This document shows, piece after piece, positions 1-11,664 of a stretch of DNA of 64,000 nt. The notes below the pieces were generated by a model that saw only the letters and a list, made by a program, of their open reading frames with translations, searched no databases and was not told the DNA's origin. A program made the position numbers and the translations under genes. The stretch is from Symmachiella dynata (lineage in GTDB: Bacteria; Planctomycetota; Planctomycetia; Planctomycetales; Planctomycetaceae). How positions within the stretch are numbered: position 1 is the first letter of the stretch; each line of letters starts with the position of its first letter. The stretch is taken from positions 1-64,000 of the forward strand of contig NZ_CP036276.1 in the NCBI RefSeq assembly GCF_007747995.1. Direction: 5' to 3'.

Positions 1-1068
1 ATGAGCGTCAGCCCTGCAAAAGCCGAAACTGGTCGAATCGTTTCGAGGCCAATGCGCGTCGATTCGCACCTGCTGGTTTTGCCTGAGAACGCATTGGCAT
101 TCACGGCTGTCGAAACGCTTACAAAAACGCCGCACAGCAAAAACGCCCAGATCGTCTTTATTTATGGGCCTTCGGGGGTGGGGAAAACGCAACTGGCGCA
201 GCATTTCCTGCAGCGGGTTCGCTCCGCCGACCGGCGTCCCTCGGTGATGTTCAAGCATGCGGCTGAGTTCATCGACGAATTCATCGAAGCGGCCCAAGCC
301 AACAACATTCCGCAATTTCAACGATCCTTCGCAGCGATCAACTGTTTGGTGATCGAGGATTTTCAGGCGTTTGAAGGCTCCCCGGAAAGCCAGCAACAAT
401 TAGTGGCGCAAGTGGACCGCATCATCGGGCGGGGCGGGCAGATTTTGTTCACGTCGCGAAAAAGCCCAAGCGAACTCAAAAACAGCAACGAAAAATTGAT
501 CAACCGCTGCATTGGCGGTGTCTGCGCAGCCATACAACTGCCCGGTCTCTCAAGTCGCAAACAGTTATTGGCGCATTTCGCCAGCGTGGAAATGATTCCG
601 CTCCCCGACGCGGCGGCGGAGATGCTGGCGGCGGAACTGTCGGTCTCGCCGCGGGAACTGCGGGCAGCGATCATTCAGGTCGAAGCAGCAGCGCGTTTGG
701 GAGGCTGCCGGATCGACACACCGTTTGTCCGCAATTACCTACAGCATGAAGCGAAGCGGCCCGACCTGGGTTTATCGGACATCACTCGAGCTGTGGCGCG
801 GCAGTTTGATATTTCCGTCAGCCGGCTTCGTTCCAGAAGTCGCAACCAGGAGTCAGCATTAGCGCGGCAGTGCGCGATGTATTTATCGCGTGAGTTGACG
901 GAAAAGCGGTTGGAGGAGATTGGCCGCTATTTTGGGAATCGGGATCATGCGACGGTCGTCTACGCCTGTCGTCGGATCAAATCACGAGCGTTGGAGAGCG
1001 CGGAAATACGTCGCCATATTACCCAAATTCTCCAAGCTCTCGACACTTCTGCGGGTCCAGATTGTTAG
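1..1068 (+). CDS. dnaA: Chromosomal replication initiator DnaA, short form
   Basis: Initiator ATPase that binds DnaA boxes and melts the origin. Seen: P-loop GPSGVGKT at residues 56-63, Walker B-like LVIED at 116-120 (Glu-Asp where most DnaA have Asp-Asp), sensor 1 around FTSRKSP (150-156), Arg169 in the arginine-finger region, sensor 2 SPREL (216-220), and a C-terminal DNA-binding domain with the signature GNRDHATVVYA (312-322). The protein has 355 residues, against roughly 450 for the usual family. The AAA+ domain starts near residue 45, so domain I (helicase and DiaA contact) and the domain II linker appear to be missing. The ATG is base 1 of the window, so an upstream start cannot be tested here. 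The gene is followed by oriC and dnaN in the classic order. Confidence 0.95.
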   Translation: MSVSPAKAETGRIVSRPMRVDSHLLVLPENALAFTAVETLTKTPHSKNAQIVFIYGPSGVGKTQLAQHFLQRVRSADRRPSVMFKHAAEFIDEFIEAAQANNIPQFQRSFAAINCLVIEDFQAFEGSPESQQQLVAQVDRIIGRGGQILFTSRKSPSELKNSNEKLINRCIGGVCAAIQLPGLSSRKQLLAHFASVEMIPLPDAAAEMLAAELSVSPRELRAAIIQVEAAARLGGCRIDTPFVRNYLQHEAKRPDLGLSDITRAVARQFDISVSRLRSRSRNQESALARQCAMYLSRELTEKRLEEIGRYFGNRDHATVVYACRRIKSRALESAEIRRHITQILQALDTSAGPDC

Positions 1069-1447
1069 TAACTTGTTGAGGAACTGTCGGTGAAATTGTG
1101 GTGAAAATGCGTGTTGATTTCAGTGCCTGAGTCACCGTCGATAACTGGCCAGTTGTTGACATTTTCTCCACGATTTTTCACCCAATTCTCAACAATCTCT
1201 AAACAGCGACATCAGCTGGTTGACGTTTTTTAAGTGTTTTCATATCATACACTTTCGTAAAATGATTGCCAAAGTTTCCACAGCAAAATAGGCGCCTTAA
1301 TACTACTACTGCTAGTTTTAAATTAGCTATAAAGAAAAGGCGTCTTTCAGAGCAAAAATTGTGGGCAAGATGAAGTCGGGCAATGAGTCCGATTTGTGAC
1401 TTCCCAATTTCCGATACCTATCGTTTTTATCAGGTAACCGTGTCGGC
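1069..1447. other. oriC: Probable chromosomal origin oriC (dnaA-dnaN intergenic region)
   Basis: The 379-base gene-free gap between dnaA and dnaN is where many bacteria place oriC. Near matches to the DnaA box TTATCCACA (7 of 9) lie at 1097-1105 (- strand), 1164-1172, 1274-1282 and 1360-1368 (- strand). A weaker one (6 of 9) is at 1174-1182. No perfect box was seen. The stretch from about 1200 to 1360 is visibly AT-rich. A DnaA-trio-like element follows the 1274 box (separate entry). Assignment rests on position and motif content; no replication data are available. Confidence 0.8.
1274..1340 (+). promoter_or_regulatory. Candidate basal unwinding element: DnaA box, GC block, DnaA-trio, AT-rich tract
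   Basis: In order: DnaA-box-like GTTTCCACA (1274-1282), the palindrome GGCGCC (1291-1296), then CTACTACTGCTA (1303-1314), then an AT-rich run to about 1340. Known: in Bacillus subtilis, DnaA loads from boxes onto a repeating trinucleotide (3'-GAT-5', read CTA on the other strand) next to the melting site. The order and polarity here match that layout. Three of the four triplets are CTA and one is CTG. This is inference from the pattern alone. Confidence 0.6.
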
Positions 1448-2560
1448 ATGAAACTCACTTGTAACTGCGCGATTCTCGCAAACGCATTTCAGACCGTCAG
1501 CGGCGTCGTTCCTTCAAGAACTCCCAAAGAGATTTTGAAGAACGTGAAGCTGGAAGTCTTTGAAAATTCGATCGCCTTGATTGGAACGGACCAGGAAGTT
1601 GGCATTCGTTATGTGATTCAAGATGTCGACACGGCCGAAGCGGGCGAGTTGTTGTTGCCGGCCAGTCGGATCATCGCCATCTTGCGCGAGCTGCGCGACG
1701 ATACGGTGATGTTGGAGTCGACCGGCGACACCGTACGCATCAAATCGGGGCACAGCGAATTTGAATTGCCGTTGGAAGATCCTGCTGAGTTTCCTTCCAT
1801 CAGTGAATTCGACGCTGAGAATTATATCGTGGTTGAAGCTGCGACGATTCGACAGATGATTCGTCGAACGATCTTTGCGACCGATACAGAGAGCACACGT
1901 TATGCCTTGGGTGGGATCCTGGTTGAAACCGAAGGCGATACGATCAAACTGGTCGCGACCGATAGTCGTCGCTTGGCATTGATGTCGGCGAGTTGCAGCT
2001 ACCAAGGGGAGCCGCCCTCACCGGAAAGTCCGCCGGTCATTCCTGCGAAAGCGATGTCGATGATCGAACGTTCGCTTTCGGATGACGACAAGGAAGTGCA
2101 CATTGCCATTCGCGACAACGACATTTTGATTCGTTCCGGGCAATCCACGATTTATAGTCGTCTCGTCGAAGGTCGTTTTCCGAAGTACGATGCGGTGATT
2201 CCGAAACAATCAGAGGTTTCATTGCAGTTAGTGGTCGATCCGTTTTATTCGGCTGTGCGGCAGGCGCAGATCGTGACGGACCAGGAGAGTCGCGGGGTCA
2301 ATTTCAATTTTGCACCAGGTTTGTTGTCGTTGGACAGCCGGGCTTCAACCGTGGGGCAATCGCGCGTGGAAGTGCCGATCAGTTACGACGGTCCAGAAAT
2401 CAGCATCACATTCGATCCCCGTTTTGTGGCTGAATTTTTACGGGTGTTGGAACCGGAAAAACAGATCACGTTGGAACTGACCGACGGGGAAAGCGCGGCT
2501 GCATTGAAGACGGACGACGGTTACATCTACGTCATCATGCCGTTGTCGAGGGATCGTTAA
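1448..2560 (+). CDS. dnaN: DNA polymerase III beta subunit (sliding clamp)
   Basis: Ring-shaped processivity clamp that tethers DNA polymerase III to DNA. The 370-residue length fits the family, with three clamp domains of about 120 residues each (roughly 1-120, 125-245 and 247-370). Recognisable features include the N-terminal MKLTCNCAILANAFQTV, the middle-domain TRYALGGILVE, and the C-terminal YVIMPLSRDR, which matches the family's MPM/MPL tail. It starts with ATG after the origin region and ends 5 bases before the DUF721 gene, so the two are probably co-transcribed. Confidence 0.97.
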   Translation: MKLTCNCAILANAFQTVSGVVPSRTPKEILKNVKLEVFENSIALIGTDQEVGIRYVIQDVDTAEAGELLLPASRIIAILRELRDDTVMLESTGDTVRIKSGHSEFELPLEDPAEFPSISEFDAENYIVVEAATIRQMIRRTIFATDTESTRYALGGILVETEGDTIKLVATDSRRLALMSASCSYQGEPPSPESPPVIPAKAMSMIERSLSDDDKEVHIAIRDNDILIRSGQSTIYSRLVEGRFPKYDAVIPKQSEVSLQLVVDPFYSAVRQAQIVTDQESRGVNFNFAPGLLSLDSRASTVGQSRVEVPISYDGPEISITFDPRFVAEFLRVLEPEKQITLELTDGESAAALKTDDGYIYVIMPLSRDR

Positions 2561-2565
2561 AAATC

Positions 2566-2883
2566 ATGGCAGCGCAAAATGGACCGGTGCATGTCTCGGC
2601 GGCTTTGAGTGAATTGATTCAGCGTCGTGGCTATGCGCGCACATTGGGCCAAGCGCAATTGCGAACTGTTTGGGAGGAGGTCGCCGGAGCGGACGTCGCC
2701 AAGCAGACGCGGGTCACAGGAATTAATCGCGGCGCTTTGCAAGTGGAAGTTTCCAATTCCGCATTGTTGAGCGAATTGGTTTCATTTGGTCGCCCTGGTT
2801 TGTTGAGAGCGCTGCGTGAACAACAACCGGAGTTGAACATCAAGGACTTGAAGTTTCGACTCAACGGCGGCATCGGCAAGTGA
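2566..2883 (+). CDS. dciA: DUF721 protein, DciA-type helicase loader/operator
   Basis: Small protein (105 residues) of the DUF721/DciA family. Known: DciA helps load the replicative helicase DnaB in the many bacteria without DnaC or DnaI. Seen: the family pattern of an N-terminal helical part (LSELIQRRGY), the conserved W of LRTVWEEVAG, a central TRVTGINRGALQVEVSNSAL strand region, and a terminal IKDLKFRLNG strand. It sits 5 bases after dnaN, so it belongs to the replication operon. Its place beside a short DnaA is of interest because DnaA domain I often helps recruit helicase. Confidence 0.85.
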   Translation: MAAQNGPVHVSAALSELIQRRGYARTLGQAQLRTVWEEVAGADVAKQTRVTGINRGALQVEVSNSALLSELVSFGRPGLLRALREQQPELNIKDLKFRLNGGIGK

Positions 2884-2986
2884 ACGGCGGGATAACAGCT
2901 GTTCACACGACCGATTCCTCGCATGCCTTTCGGGACCGCCGGACGGTCCGGGCAAGAATGAGTCCATTGGCTTGGACGGAGAATAG

Positions 2987-5482
<2,496 letters not shown>

Positions 5483-5838
5483 TGTGCTGATCCCCGTCCC
5501 GAACCTGTCTCAATGATCACAGACAGGCTACAGGCTGGTCTTATTTCGGTACCGAACTCGGATTTTTGCCTTTTTATCGGGCAGGATTCCTGCTTTTGGG
5601 TAGTGGCTCGGTGCGGGTTGTTCCAGGGTTTCTACTCAGGCTTTCTGGGATCATCGGAGAACTTTATTGCTTATGGGTCGTTGCATCAATTAAGATGAAT
5701 ACTTGATGAAACCGGCCGATTTAGCGATGATCCATTCGTTCCTAGTCAGCGTTCACACATCGATCGCGACTGTTGCGACATTAAAACGAATCTGGCTGCG
5801 TTCACTTAACCGCTTTATTTCCAATTGTTTACGATCAG
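5483..5838. other. Gene-free stretch after gyrB with weak hairpins
   Basis: No convincing gene. Two hairpins could end the gyrB transcript: CCTGTCT (5504-5510) pairing with AGACAGG (5523-5529) without a T-run, and GCAGG-ATT-CCTGC (5581-5593) followed by TTTT. Short open frames here (5513-5698, 5703-5897) lack a ribosome binding site and have low-complexity or out-of-family sequence. Confidence 0.5.
5581..5597 (+). terminator. Weak candidate intrinsic terminator downstream of gyrB
   Basis: A five-pair stem GCAGG/CCTGC with a three-base loop is followed by four T. The stem is short, so this is a low-confidence call. Confidence 0.3.
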
Positions 5839-6717
5839 ATGAGCGTCAAAAGGCTTGGGATAGTTGGACTTGGATTGTTGGGAACTGCTCTCGCTGAGCG
5901 GTTTGCAGCTGCTGGCTATTCTTTGCTGGGGTATGACCTGGACCCGGCTGCTCGTGACCGATTGAAAGCAATGGGAGGGCAACCGGTCCGTTCGTCACGC
6001 GATGTGGCGATGGGATGCTCGCGGATCGTGTTATGCCTGCCAAATTCCGATGTCGTCAAGCACGTCATTAAGGAAATGTTGCCTGTGGCATGGAGCTCGA
6101 CGATCTTGATCGACACGACCACCGGCTTGCCTGAAAAAATGGTTGGTTTGTCGAAGATGGTTTCCAGCCAAAACATCGGCTATTTGGATGCGACAATCGG
6201 TGGTTCCAGCGCACAGGTTCGCGAGGGAGACGTGATTGTCATTGCCGGTGGTGAGCGCAAAGCGTTCGATGAATGCGGCGAGATCTTTGATTGCTTCGCG
6301 CGAGAAAAATTTTACGTCGGTCCCTGTGGTACGGGTGCCGAAGTGAAGCTGGCCGTCAATATGGTCCTGGGTTTGAATCGCGCAGCCTTGGCCGAGGGTC
6401 TGAAGTTCGCCGAGTCGTTGGGGCTGGATCCCGAAGAGGTGCTGAAGATCCTCCGCGTGAGTCCCGCCTATTCAACGGTGATGGATACCAAGGGGGACAA
6501 GATGCTTGAAGGCGATTTTACGCCGCAAGCCAAGTTGTCGCAGCATCTCAAGGATGTCCGTTTGATGTTGCATATCGGCGTTAAAAATGGGGCGAAGCTG
6601 CCGTTGACGCAAATGCACAAACGGATTTTGAAGAAAGCGGAAGTGGACGGTTACGGTGATGAAGACAACAGCGCGATCATCAAGGTGTATGATCCGTCGC
6701 CGAATGATAAATCGTGA
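5839..6717 (+). CDS. Beta-hydroxyacid dehydrogenase (6-phosphogluconate/3-hydroxyisobutyrate dehydrogenase family)
   Basis: NAD(P)-dependent oxidoreductase acting on a beta-hydroxyacid, probably cytoplasmic. Seen: Rossmann motif GLGLLG at residues 10-15 followed by the acidic residue of GYDLDP (31-36), substrate-binding region DATIGGSSAQ (117-126), and the catalytic motif GTGAEVKLAVN with Lys170 and Asn174. At 292 residues the length is typical. It lies upstream of an enolase-superfamily gene and a LarA-type gene on the same strand, which would suit sugar-acid or hydroxyacid metabolism. The exact substrate (3-hydroxyisobutyrate, tartronate semialdehyde or another) cannot be read from sequence. 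Confidence 0.85.
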   Translation: MSVKRLGIVGLGLLGTALAERFAAAGYSLLGYDLDPAARDRLKAMGGQPVRSSRDVAMGCSRIVLCLPNSDVVKHVIKEMLPVAWSSTILIDTTTGLPEKMVGLSKMVSSQNIGYLDATIGGSSAQVREGDVIVIAGGERKAFDECGEIFDCFAREKFYVGPCGTGAEVKLAVNMVLGLNRAALAEGLKFAESLGLDPEEVLKILRVSPAYSTVMDTKGDKMLEGDFTPQAKLSQHLKDVRLMLHIGVKNGAKLPLTQMHKRILKKAEVDGYGDEDNSAIIKVYDPSPNDKS

Positions 6718-6792
6718 TGTCATGAACAGGTGACACCACTTGCAGAGATCACAATCGCCCGCGGCTACGCCGTGGGTTTTTTGCGTTTCAGG

Positions 6793-7977
6793 ATGCGTAC
6801 GATGCGAATCACCCAAGTTTTGGAGCGGACGGCGGCGATGAAGTCGTCGATTCGCAATTCCGTGATCGACTTTTCGCAGATGACGACATCTTGCGTAGCT
6901 GTGGTGACCGATGTCGTGCGCGACGGTCAGCCGGTGATTGGCTACGGTTTCAATTCCAACGGTCGTTATGCTCAAGGGGGGATCTTGCGCGAACGGATCA
7001 TTCCGCGCTTATTGGCGGCCGATGCCGAGGCATTGCTGACGGACGATCAAACGAATATTTGCCCCTTCAAAGCACAGCAGGTGATGCTGGCGAATGAAAA
7101 ACCGGGCGGACATGGCGAGCGATGCGTGGCGGTCGGCACGGTGGATATGGCGCTGTGGGATGCGGTCGCTAAGATCGCCGGTCAGCCGTTGTATCGCCTG
7201 TTGGCGGAGCGGTACAACAACTCACAAGCGGACGAGCGGGTCTATGTGTATGCCGCGGGGGGATACTACTATCCCGGCAAGGATCGTCGCGGTCTTCAAG
7301 AAGAATTGCGGCGTTATTTGGACATGGGGTATGACGCCTGCAAGATGAAAATTGGCGGCGCTACGTTGGACGAGGATTTGCGACGCATCGAAGCCGCCTT
7401 GGAAGTCGTCGGCAACGGGAAGCATTTGGCGGTGGATGCGAATGCGCGTTTTGATGTCGAAACGGCTTTGCAATATGCTGCGGCACTGGCGCCGTTGGGG
7501 CTCAAGTGGTACGAAGAACCGGTCGGGCCATTGGACTATGCGGGACATGCTGCTGTCGCAGCGGCGTATGAGGGACCGTTGGCGACGGGTGAGAATTTGT
7601 TTTCGATGGCCGATGCCCGCAATCTGATGCGGCACGGTGGACTACGGCCCGATCGCGATATTTTGCAATTCGATCCGGTGCTGAGTTACGGCCTCGTGGA
7701 ATATCTGCGGACGCTGGAGATGTTGGCCGAGCAGGGCTGGAGCCGTCGTCGTTGCATTCCTCACGGGGGGCACCAATTCGCACTGCACATCGCCGCAGGG
7801 ATGGGACTAGGGGGCAACGAGTCGTATCCAGAAGTCTTCCAACCGTTCGGCGGTTTCGCCGACGACAGCCCGATCGAGAACGGTTACGTCACATTGCCGG
7901 ACCTGCCGGGGATTGGAATGGAACTAAAAGCGGAGTTGATGCCGGAGTTTGCGGCATTGGTGGCGGGGACGGTGTAG
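6793..7977 (+). CDS. Mandelate racemase/muconate lactonizing enzyme family protein (enolase superfamily)
   Basis: Enolase-superfamily enzyme that removes a proton alpha to a carboxylate in a Mg-dependent reaction. Seen: the KMKIGG motif (the K-x-K acid/base), metal ligands in VDANARF, YEEPVGP and TGENLFS, and a C-terminal PHGGHQFALH that could supply the catalytic His of the mandelate-racemase subgroup. An open frame extends back to a GTG at 6730, but the family usually begins close to MRITQVLE, so ATG 6793 or ATG 6802 is more likely. It is downstream of a hydroxyacid dehydrogenase and upstream of a LarA-family gene. Acid-sugar dehydratase is a plausible activity, but the substrate is unknown. 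Confidence 0.85.
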   Translation: MRTMRITQVLERTAAMKSSIRNSVIDFSQMTTSCVAVVTDVVRDGQPVIGYGFNSNGRYAQGGILRERIIPRLLAADAEALLTDDQTNICPFKAQQVMLANEKPGGHGERCVAVGTVDMALWDAVAKIAGQPLYRLLAERYNNSQADERVYVYAAGGYYYPGKDRRGLQEELRRYLDMGYDACKMKIGGATLDEDLRRIEAALEVVGNGKHLAVDANARFDVETALQYAAALAPLGLKWYEEPVGPLDYAGHAAVAAAYEGPLATGENLFSMADARNLMRHGGLRPDRDILQFDPVLSYGLVEYLRTLEMLAEQGWSRRRCIPHGGHQFALHIAAGMGLGGNESYPEVFQPFGGFADDSPIENGYVTLPDLPGIGMELKAELMPEFAALVAGTV

Positions 7978-8099
7978 TCGGCCCAATCGTCGCATGCTGG
8001 TCGTTCGTGACCGTGCGCGCGTATAATTACGTAAGTGTTATTCACTGTCTCTATGGGTTTGAAGAACCTTTTCAATATATATGAACGGGATGTTTGCTG

Positions 8100-9374
8100 A
8101 TGCGTGTGCAACTCGATTATGGGAAGACCGGGCTGGATGTGGAATTGCCGGATGACCGCGTGGCGGGGCTGTTGCAGACCCAGGATGCGGAGCCGCTAGC
8201 TGATCCACAAGCGGCGATTCGGGCGGCGATTGCGGACCCGACTGGCACACAGCCGCTCTCCGAGTTGGCGCGTGGGAAACAGACGGCCTGTATTGTCGTA
8301 TGTGACATTACGCGGCCGGTCCCGAACAAACAGATCCTGCCGGAGTTGCTCTCGACGATTGAACAGGCGGGGGTGCCGCGCGAGGGGATCACGATTCTTG
8401 TGGCGACTGGGCTGCATCGTCCCAACGAAGGAGACGAGTTGGTCGAATTGGTCGGAGCGGACGTTGCGGAGAATTACCGCTGCGAGAATCATCACGGTAA
8501 AGTGCTCGACGAACATACGTATCTGGGAACCACCGAGCGGGGCGTGCCGGCTTGGATTGATACGCGGTATATCGAAGCGGAATTGAAGATCACCACGGGA
8601 TTGATCGAGCCGCATCTGATGGCCGGGTATTCGGGGGGTCGCAAATTGATTTGCCCCGGGATTGCTGCGTTGGAAACGGTCAAGATTTGGCACGGACCGG
8701 ATTTCTTGGAGCATCCCAAAGCGGACCAGGGTTTTCTGGAAGGCAATCCGGTACACGAAGAGAACACGTTGATCGCCAAATTGGCGGGCTGCGATTTCAT
8801 CGTGAATGTCACGCTCGATAAGGAGCGTCGCGTGACGTCGGTGGTGGCCGGTGACATGGAAGAGGCGTTTCTGGCAGGTGTGTCGTTCATCGAAAAACAT
8901 GTGAAAGCACCGCTGCCCGAAGCGGTGGATGTGGTCGTCACCTGCAGCGCGGGTTATCCGCTAGATACGACGTTTTATCAAGCGGTTAAAGGGCTGACCG
9001 GAGCGTTACCGATCGTCAAACAGGGGGGGACGATTGTGATTGCTGCCAGTTTGACCGAAGGGATCGGTAGTCCGGAATTCCAAAGTCTGTTCGACGACAA
9101 TGCGTCGTTGGAGATCTTCATGGAACGGATTTTAGGTAAAGAGTATTTTGTGATGGACCAATGGCAACTCGAGGAACTGGCCAAGGTCCGCCGCAAAGCA
9201 AAAGTCAAATTTGTCACCGACGGTTTGCCGGCCGAAACGATCAACGGTTTGTTTGTCGAGTCGGCCGCCACGGTTGAAGAAGCGGTCGCCTCGTCGCTCA
9301 CAGAATATGGGCCGGATGCTCAAGTGGCGGTGATTCCCCAAGGTCCGTATGTGCTGCCGACGGTTGGTGCGTGA
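8100..9374 (+). CDS. LarA-family nickel-dependent racemase (DUF2088)
   Basis: Member of the lactate racemase LarA family, which uses a nickel-pincer nucleotide to racemise 2-hydroxyacids. Seen: [12 protein letters not shown] near the N-terminus, [13 protein letters not shown] holding one catalytic His, and [11 protein letters not shown], in which the His and Lys are ten residues apart exactly like His174 and Lys184 of Lactobacillus LarA (Lys184 anchors the cofactor). Later come [17 protein letters not shown] and [10 protein letters not shown]. The open frame begins at a TTG at 8094, but ATG 8100 (MRVQLDYG) is the natural start. The cofactor genes larB, larC and larE are not in this window. 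True substrate unknown. Confidence 0.87.
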   Translation: MRVQLDYGKTGLDVELPDDRVAGLLQTQDAEPLADPQAAIRAAIADPTGTQPLSELARGKQTACIVVCDITRPVPNKQILPELLSTIEQAGVPREGITILVATGLHRPNEGDELVELVGADVAENYRCENHHGKVLDEHTYLGTTERGVPAWIDTRYIEAELKITTGLIEPHLMAGYSGGRKLICPGIAALETVKIWHGPDFLEHPKADQGFLEGNPVHEENTLIAKLAGCDFIVNVTLDKERRVTSVVAGDMEEAFLAGVSFIEKHVKAPLPEAVDVVVTCSAGYPLDTTFYQAVKGLTGALPIVKQGGTIVIAASLTEGIGSPEFQSLFDDNASLEIFMERILGKEYFVMDQWQLEELAKVRRKAKVKFVTDGLPAETINGLFVESAATVEEAVASSLTEYGPDAQVAVIPQGPYVLPTVGA

Positions 9375-9425
9375 CGGTGTGTCGTTGGCAGCTTGTGAGG
9401 TTTTGTTTCACGGGTGACGCGTTTT

Positions 9426-9456
<31 letters not shown>

Positions 9457-9493
9457 GTGAAGTGTTTGCTGCCGGAAGGGGAGTCATCAATTC

Positions 9494-10633
9494 ATGCCAC
9501 AATGGTACGAACAACTGCGCTCGCAAATGCCGGTGACACAGAAGTGGGCGTACTTCGACCATGCTGCCGTAGCGCCGCTGAGTTTGCCTGCGCAAAGGGC
9601 GCTGCAGGAGTGGGCGGCGGATTTGGCGGAGAATGGGGATGCGAATTGGGGTGTGTGGCGCAAAGAGGTGGAGCGCGTCCGCCGCACTGCAGCCAAATTA
9701 TTAAATGCCAAACAGGCTGAGATTGCGCTGATTCACAATACGACCGAAGGGATCAATCTTGTTGCGGAAGGGTTTCCGTGGAGGGCAGGGGACAACGTTG
9801 TGCTCCCTGCGGGTGAGTTTCCCACGAACTTGTTTCCCTGGTTGAACCTAGCCGATCGCGGTGTCGAAGTGCGGCAAGTGAAGACGGAGAGGGAACGATT
9901 GGATCTGGCAGCGGTCGCAGCGGCGTGTGATGAACGGACGCGAATCGTGTCGGTCAGTTGGGTGGGGTATGCCACCGGTTGGCGCAACGATCTGGATGCG
10001 TTGGTGGAATTGGCGCATGGGCAAGGGGCCTTGTTGTTCGTCGATGCGATTCAAGCGCTGGGTGTGCAACCGTTGGATGTCGCGCAGACTCCAGTTGATT
10101 TCCTTGCAGCGGATGGGCACAAATGGATGCTTGGTCCCGAAGGGGCGGGTGTCTTCTATGTGCGGCGTGAGCATCTTGAACAATTGCGGCCGTTGGGCGT
10201 GGGTTGGAACAGCGTGAAACAGGCGGGGGAGTTCAGCGACAGTCGTTTGGACTTGAAGGAGACCGCCGGGCGGTATGAAGGGGGTTCGTACAACATGCCG
10301 GGCATCGCGGCGCTCGGTGCATCGCTCGCGCTGTTGAGCGAATATGGCGCTGCTGCGATTGCCGAGCGTATTGACGAGATCGGCAATCAGCTTTGCGATG
10401 CGCTCACCCATCGCGGGGCGACGATTGTCAGTTGCCGCGAACCGCTTCGTCGTTCGGGCATCGTTGCTTTTGATTGGCCGACAACGGAGCCGCCCGTCGA
10501 GATTCAGCGCCGCTGCCGAGAGCAGGGTGTGATCCTCAACACGCGCGGCGGCCATCTGCGGGTCAGTCCGCATGCGTACACCAACGCGGATGATATCGCG
10601 CAGCTCTGCGCAGCTTTGGAAGCAACGTCGTAA
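9494..10633 (+). CDS. Aminotransferase class V (PLP-dependent, cysteine desulfurase-like fold)
   Basis: Pyridoxal-phosphate enzyme of fold type I. Seen: HNTTEGINLV (81-90) contacting cofactor phosphate, FVDAIQALG (182-190) with the ring-binding Asp, and the Schiff-base lysine Lys210 in DGHKWMLGPEG. At 379 residues it has the usual size. The C-terminal region (NTRGGHLRVSPHAYTN) does not show the catalytic Cys loop of SufS/IscS, so a desulfurase role is doubtful; isopenicillin-epimerase-like or another lyase activity is as likely. GGAAGGGGAG lies about 12 bases before the ATG. The gene is preceded by a repeat hairpin and is not clearly in an operon. Confidence 0.85.
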   Translation: MPQWYEQLRSQMPVTQKWAYFDHAAVAPLSLPAQRALQEWAADLAENGDANWGVWRKEVERVRRTAAKLLNAKQAEIALIHNTTEGINLVAEGFPWRAGDNVVLPAGEFPTNLFPWLNLADRGVEVRQVKTERERLDLAAVAAACDERTRIVSVSWVGYATGWRNDLDALVELAHGQGALLFVDAIQALGVQPLDVAQTPVDFLAADGHKWMLGPEGAGVFYVRREHLEQLRPLGVGWNSVKQAGEFSDSRLDLKETAGRYEGGSYNMPGIAALGASLALLSEYGAAAIAERIDEIGNQLCDALTHRGATIVSCREPLRRSGIVAFDWPTTEPPVEIQRRCREQGVILNTRGGHLRVSPHAYTNADDIAQLCAALEATS

Positions 10634-10925
10634 CGGACGTGTTTCGCCGCCGCAAAATAGTTGCGACCGCTGCATTGCTTGTGGTCCCTATCATCCGCAC
10701 GAGCAGACAAAATTGTTTGATACGTGCCGCAGGAATGCGTGGGCTATAGTTGTGAGTGGCAGCCGCGAAAGAATGCCGAATCAGCAGCGTTTCAGACTGA
10801 ATTTCTGGCCAATTTCGTAGATGTCACGCCGATAAAAGATGCAGCGGGCGGTGCCGCTGCGCGCCCTGGTTATGAGGGCGATTCTCGTCTCGGAAAATTG
10901 TGTGTGTCGTTGTGGGAGAAAAGTG

Positions 10926-11591
10926 ATGGCGGGCTTGCTGAACGGAAAACAATCAATGTGTCGGGTCGTTCTGCGGACGTTGGTCGTCACATTGCTGGCG
11001 TATTTTTGCGTAGGTCTGGGCACGACGACAGCGGCGGATCGTAAAGCGGATGGGGTCAAAGATTTCCCGAAGTATTCGGTGTTTTCCAAAGGCATTGAGA
11101 AATATTTCGGTCAGAAGCGGGGATATCGCGATGGCGATATCATTTCGCAGTCGGAGGTTCGCGAAGTGTTTCGCAAGTTGAAGTCGATGGGCTGGGTGGT
11201 CACCGACCAGAAGGAGATTTTGGCTCAGGTCTTGCCGGACAACGATTACATGGTCCGACAACTGCGCACCAAGAAGGGCCGCGTCTTCATGGCCGATCTG
11301 TCGAAGACACCCGCGGCGTATGACCGGTTGGAGCGGTTTCTGCGGTTGCCGTTGAGTAAGCGGGAATTTCGCGGTTTGCTCAACGGGCCCGATGGCTACA
11401 AGATGTTTTCGTATATGGTGACCTCACGCGGCGGCAAGGCATTGGGCCGGCAGCTTTCCAACATCAAACAAGGTCGCAATTTCAACAAGCCGACGGGGCA
11501 TATTTACACCGTCGACCAGTTGGTGAAGCGACTCTCGGAAAGTTATGCGAACTACGTGGTGGGCCTAAAGCAGGCGGCGACGAAGAAATAA
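10926..11591 (+). CDS. Hypothetical exported protein
   Basis: No family recognised. From ATG 10926 the product has 221 residues. A signal peptide is seen as the basic start MAGLLNGKQSMCRVVLR, a hydrophobic run TLVVTLLAYFCVGLG and a plausible cleavage after TTTAA. The mature part is rich in Lys, Arg and Tyr (for example KYSVFSKGIEKYFGQKRGYRDGD) and has no Cys motif. The open frame extends back to 10839, but GGGAG at 10915-10919 sits 6 bases before ATG 10926 and the signal peptide only makes sense from there. It probably acts in the periplasm. No functional clue from neighbours. Confidence 0.7.
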   Translation: MAGLLNGKQSMCRVVLRTLVVTLLAYFCVGLGTTTAADRKADGVKDFPKYSVFSKGIEKYFGQKRGYRDGDIISQSEVREVFRKLKSMGWVVTDQKEILAQVLPDNDYMVRQLRTKKGRVFMADLSKTPAAYDRLERFLRLPLSKREFRGLLNGPDGYKMFSYMVTSRGGKALGRQLSNIKQGRNFNKPTGHIYTVDQLVKRLSESYANYVVGLKQAATKK

Positions 11592-11664
11592 CTTGTGGGA
11601 TCGAGCCAGCCAATGCTCTCCCTAAGGTCTACCGACTAAAGCCTATGGACTCTTTCTCTCTCCG

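Noticed and set aside
2037-2222. Antisense open frames inside dnaN, metH and other long genes
   Set aside because: They are frame shadows caused by GC-rich codon structure; none has its own ribosome binding site and family match.
5513-5897. Two short + strand open frames after gyrB
   Set aside because: They lack ribosome binding sites and family likeness; the second overlaps the start of the dehydrogenase gene in another frame.
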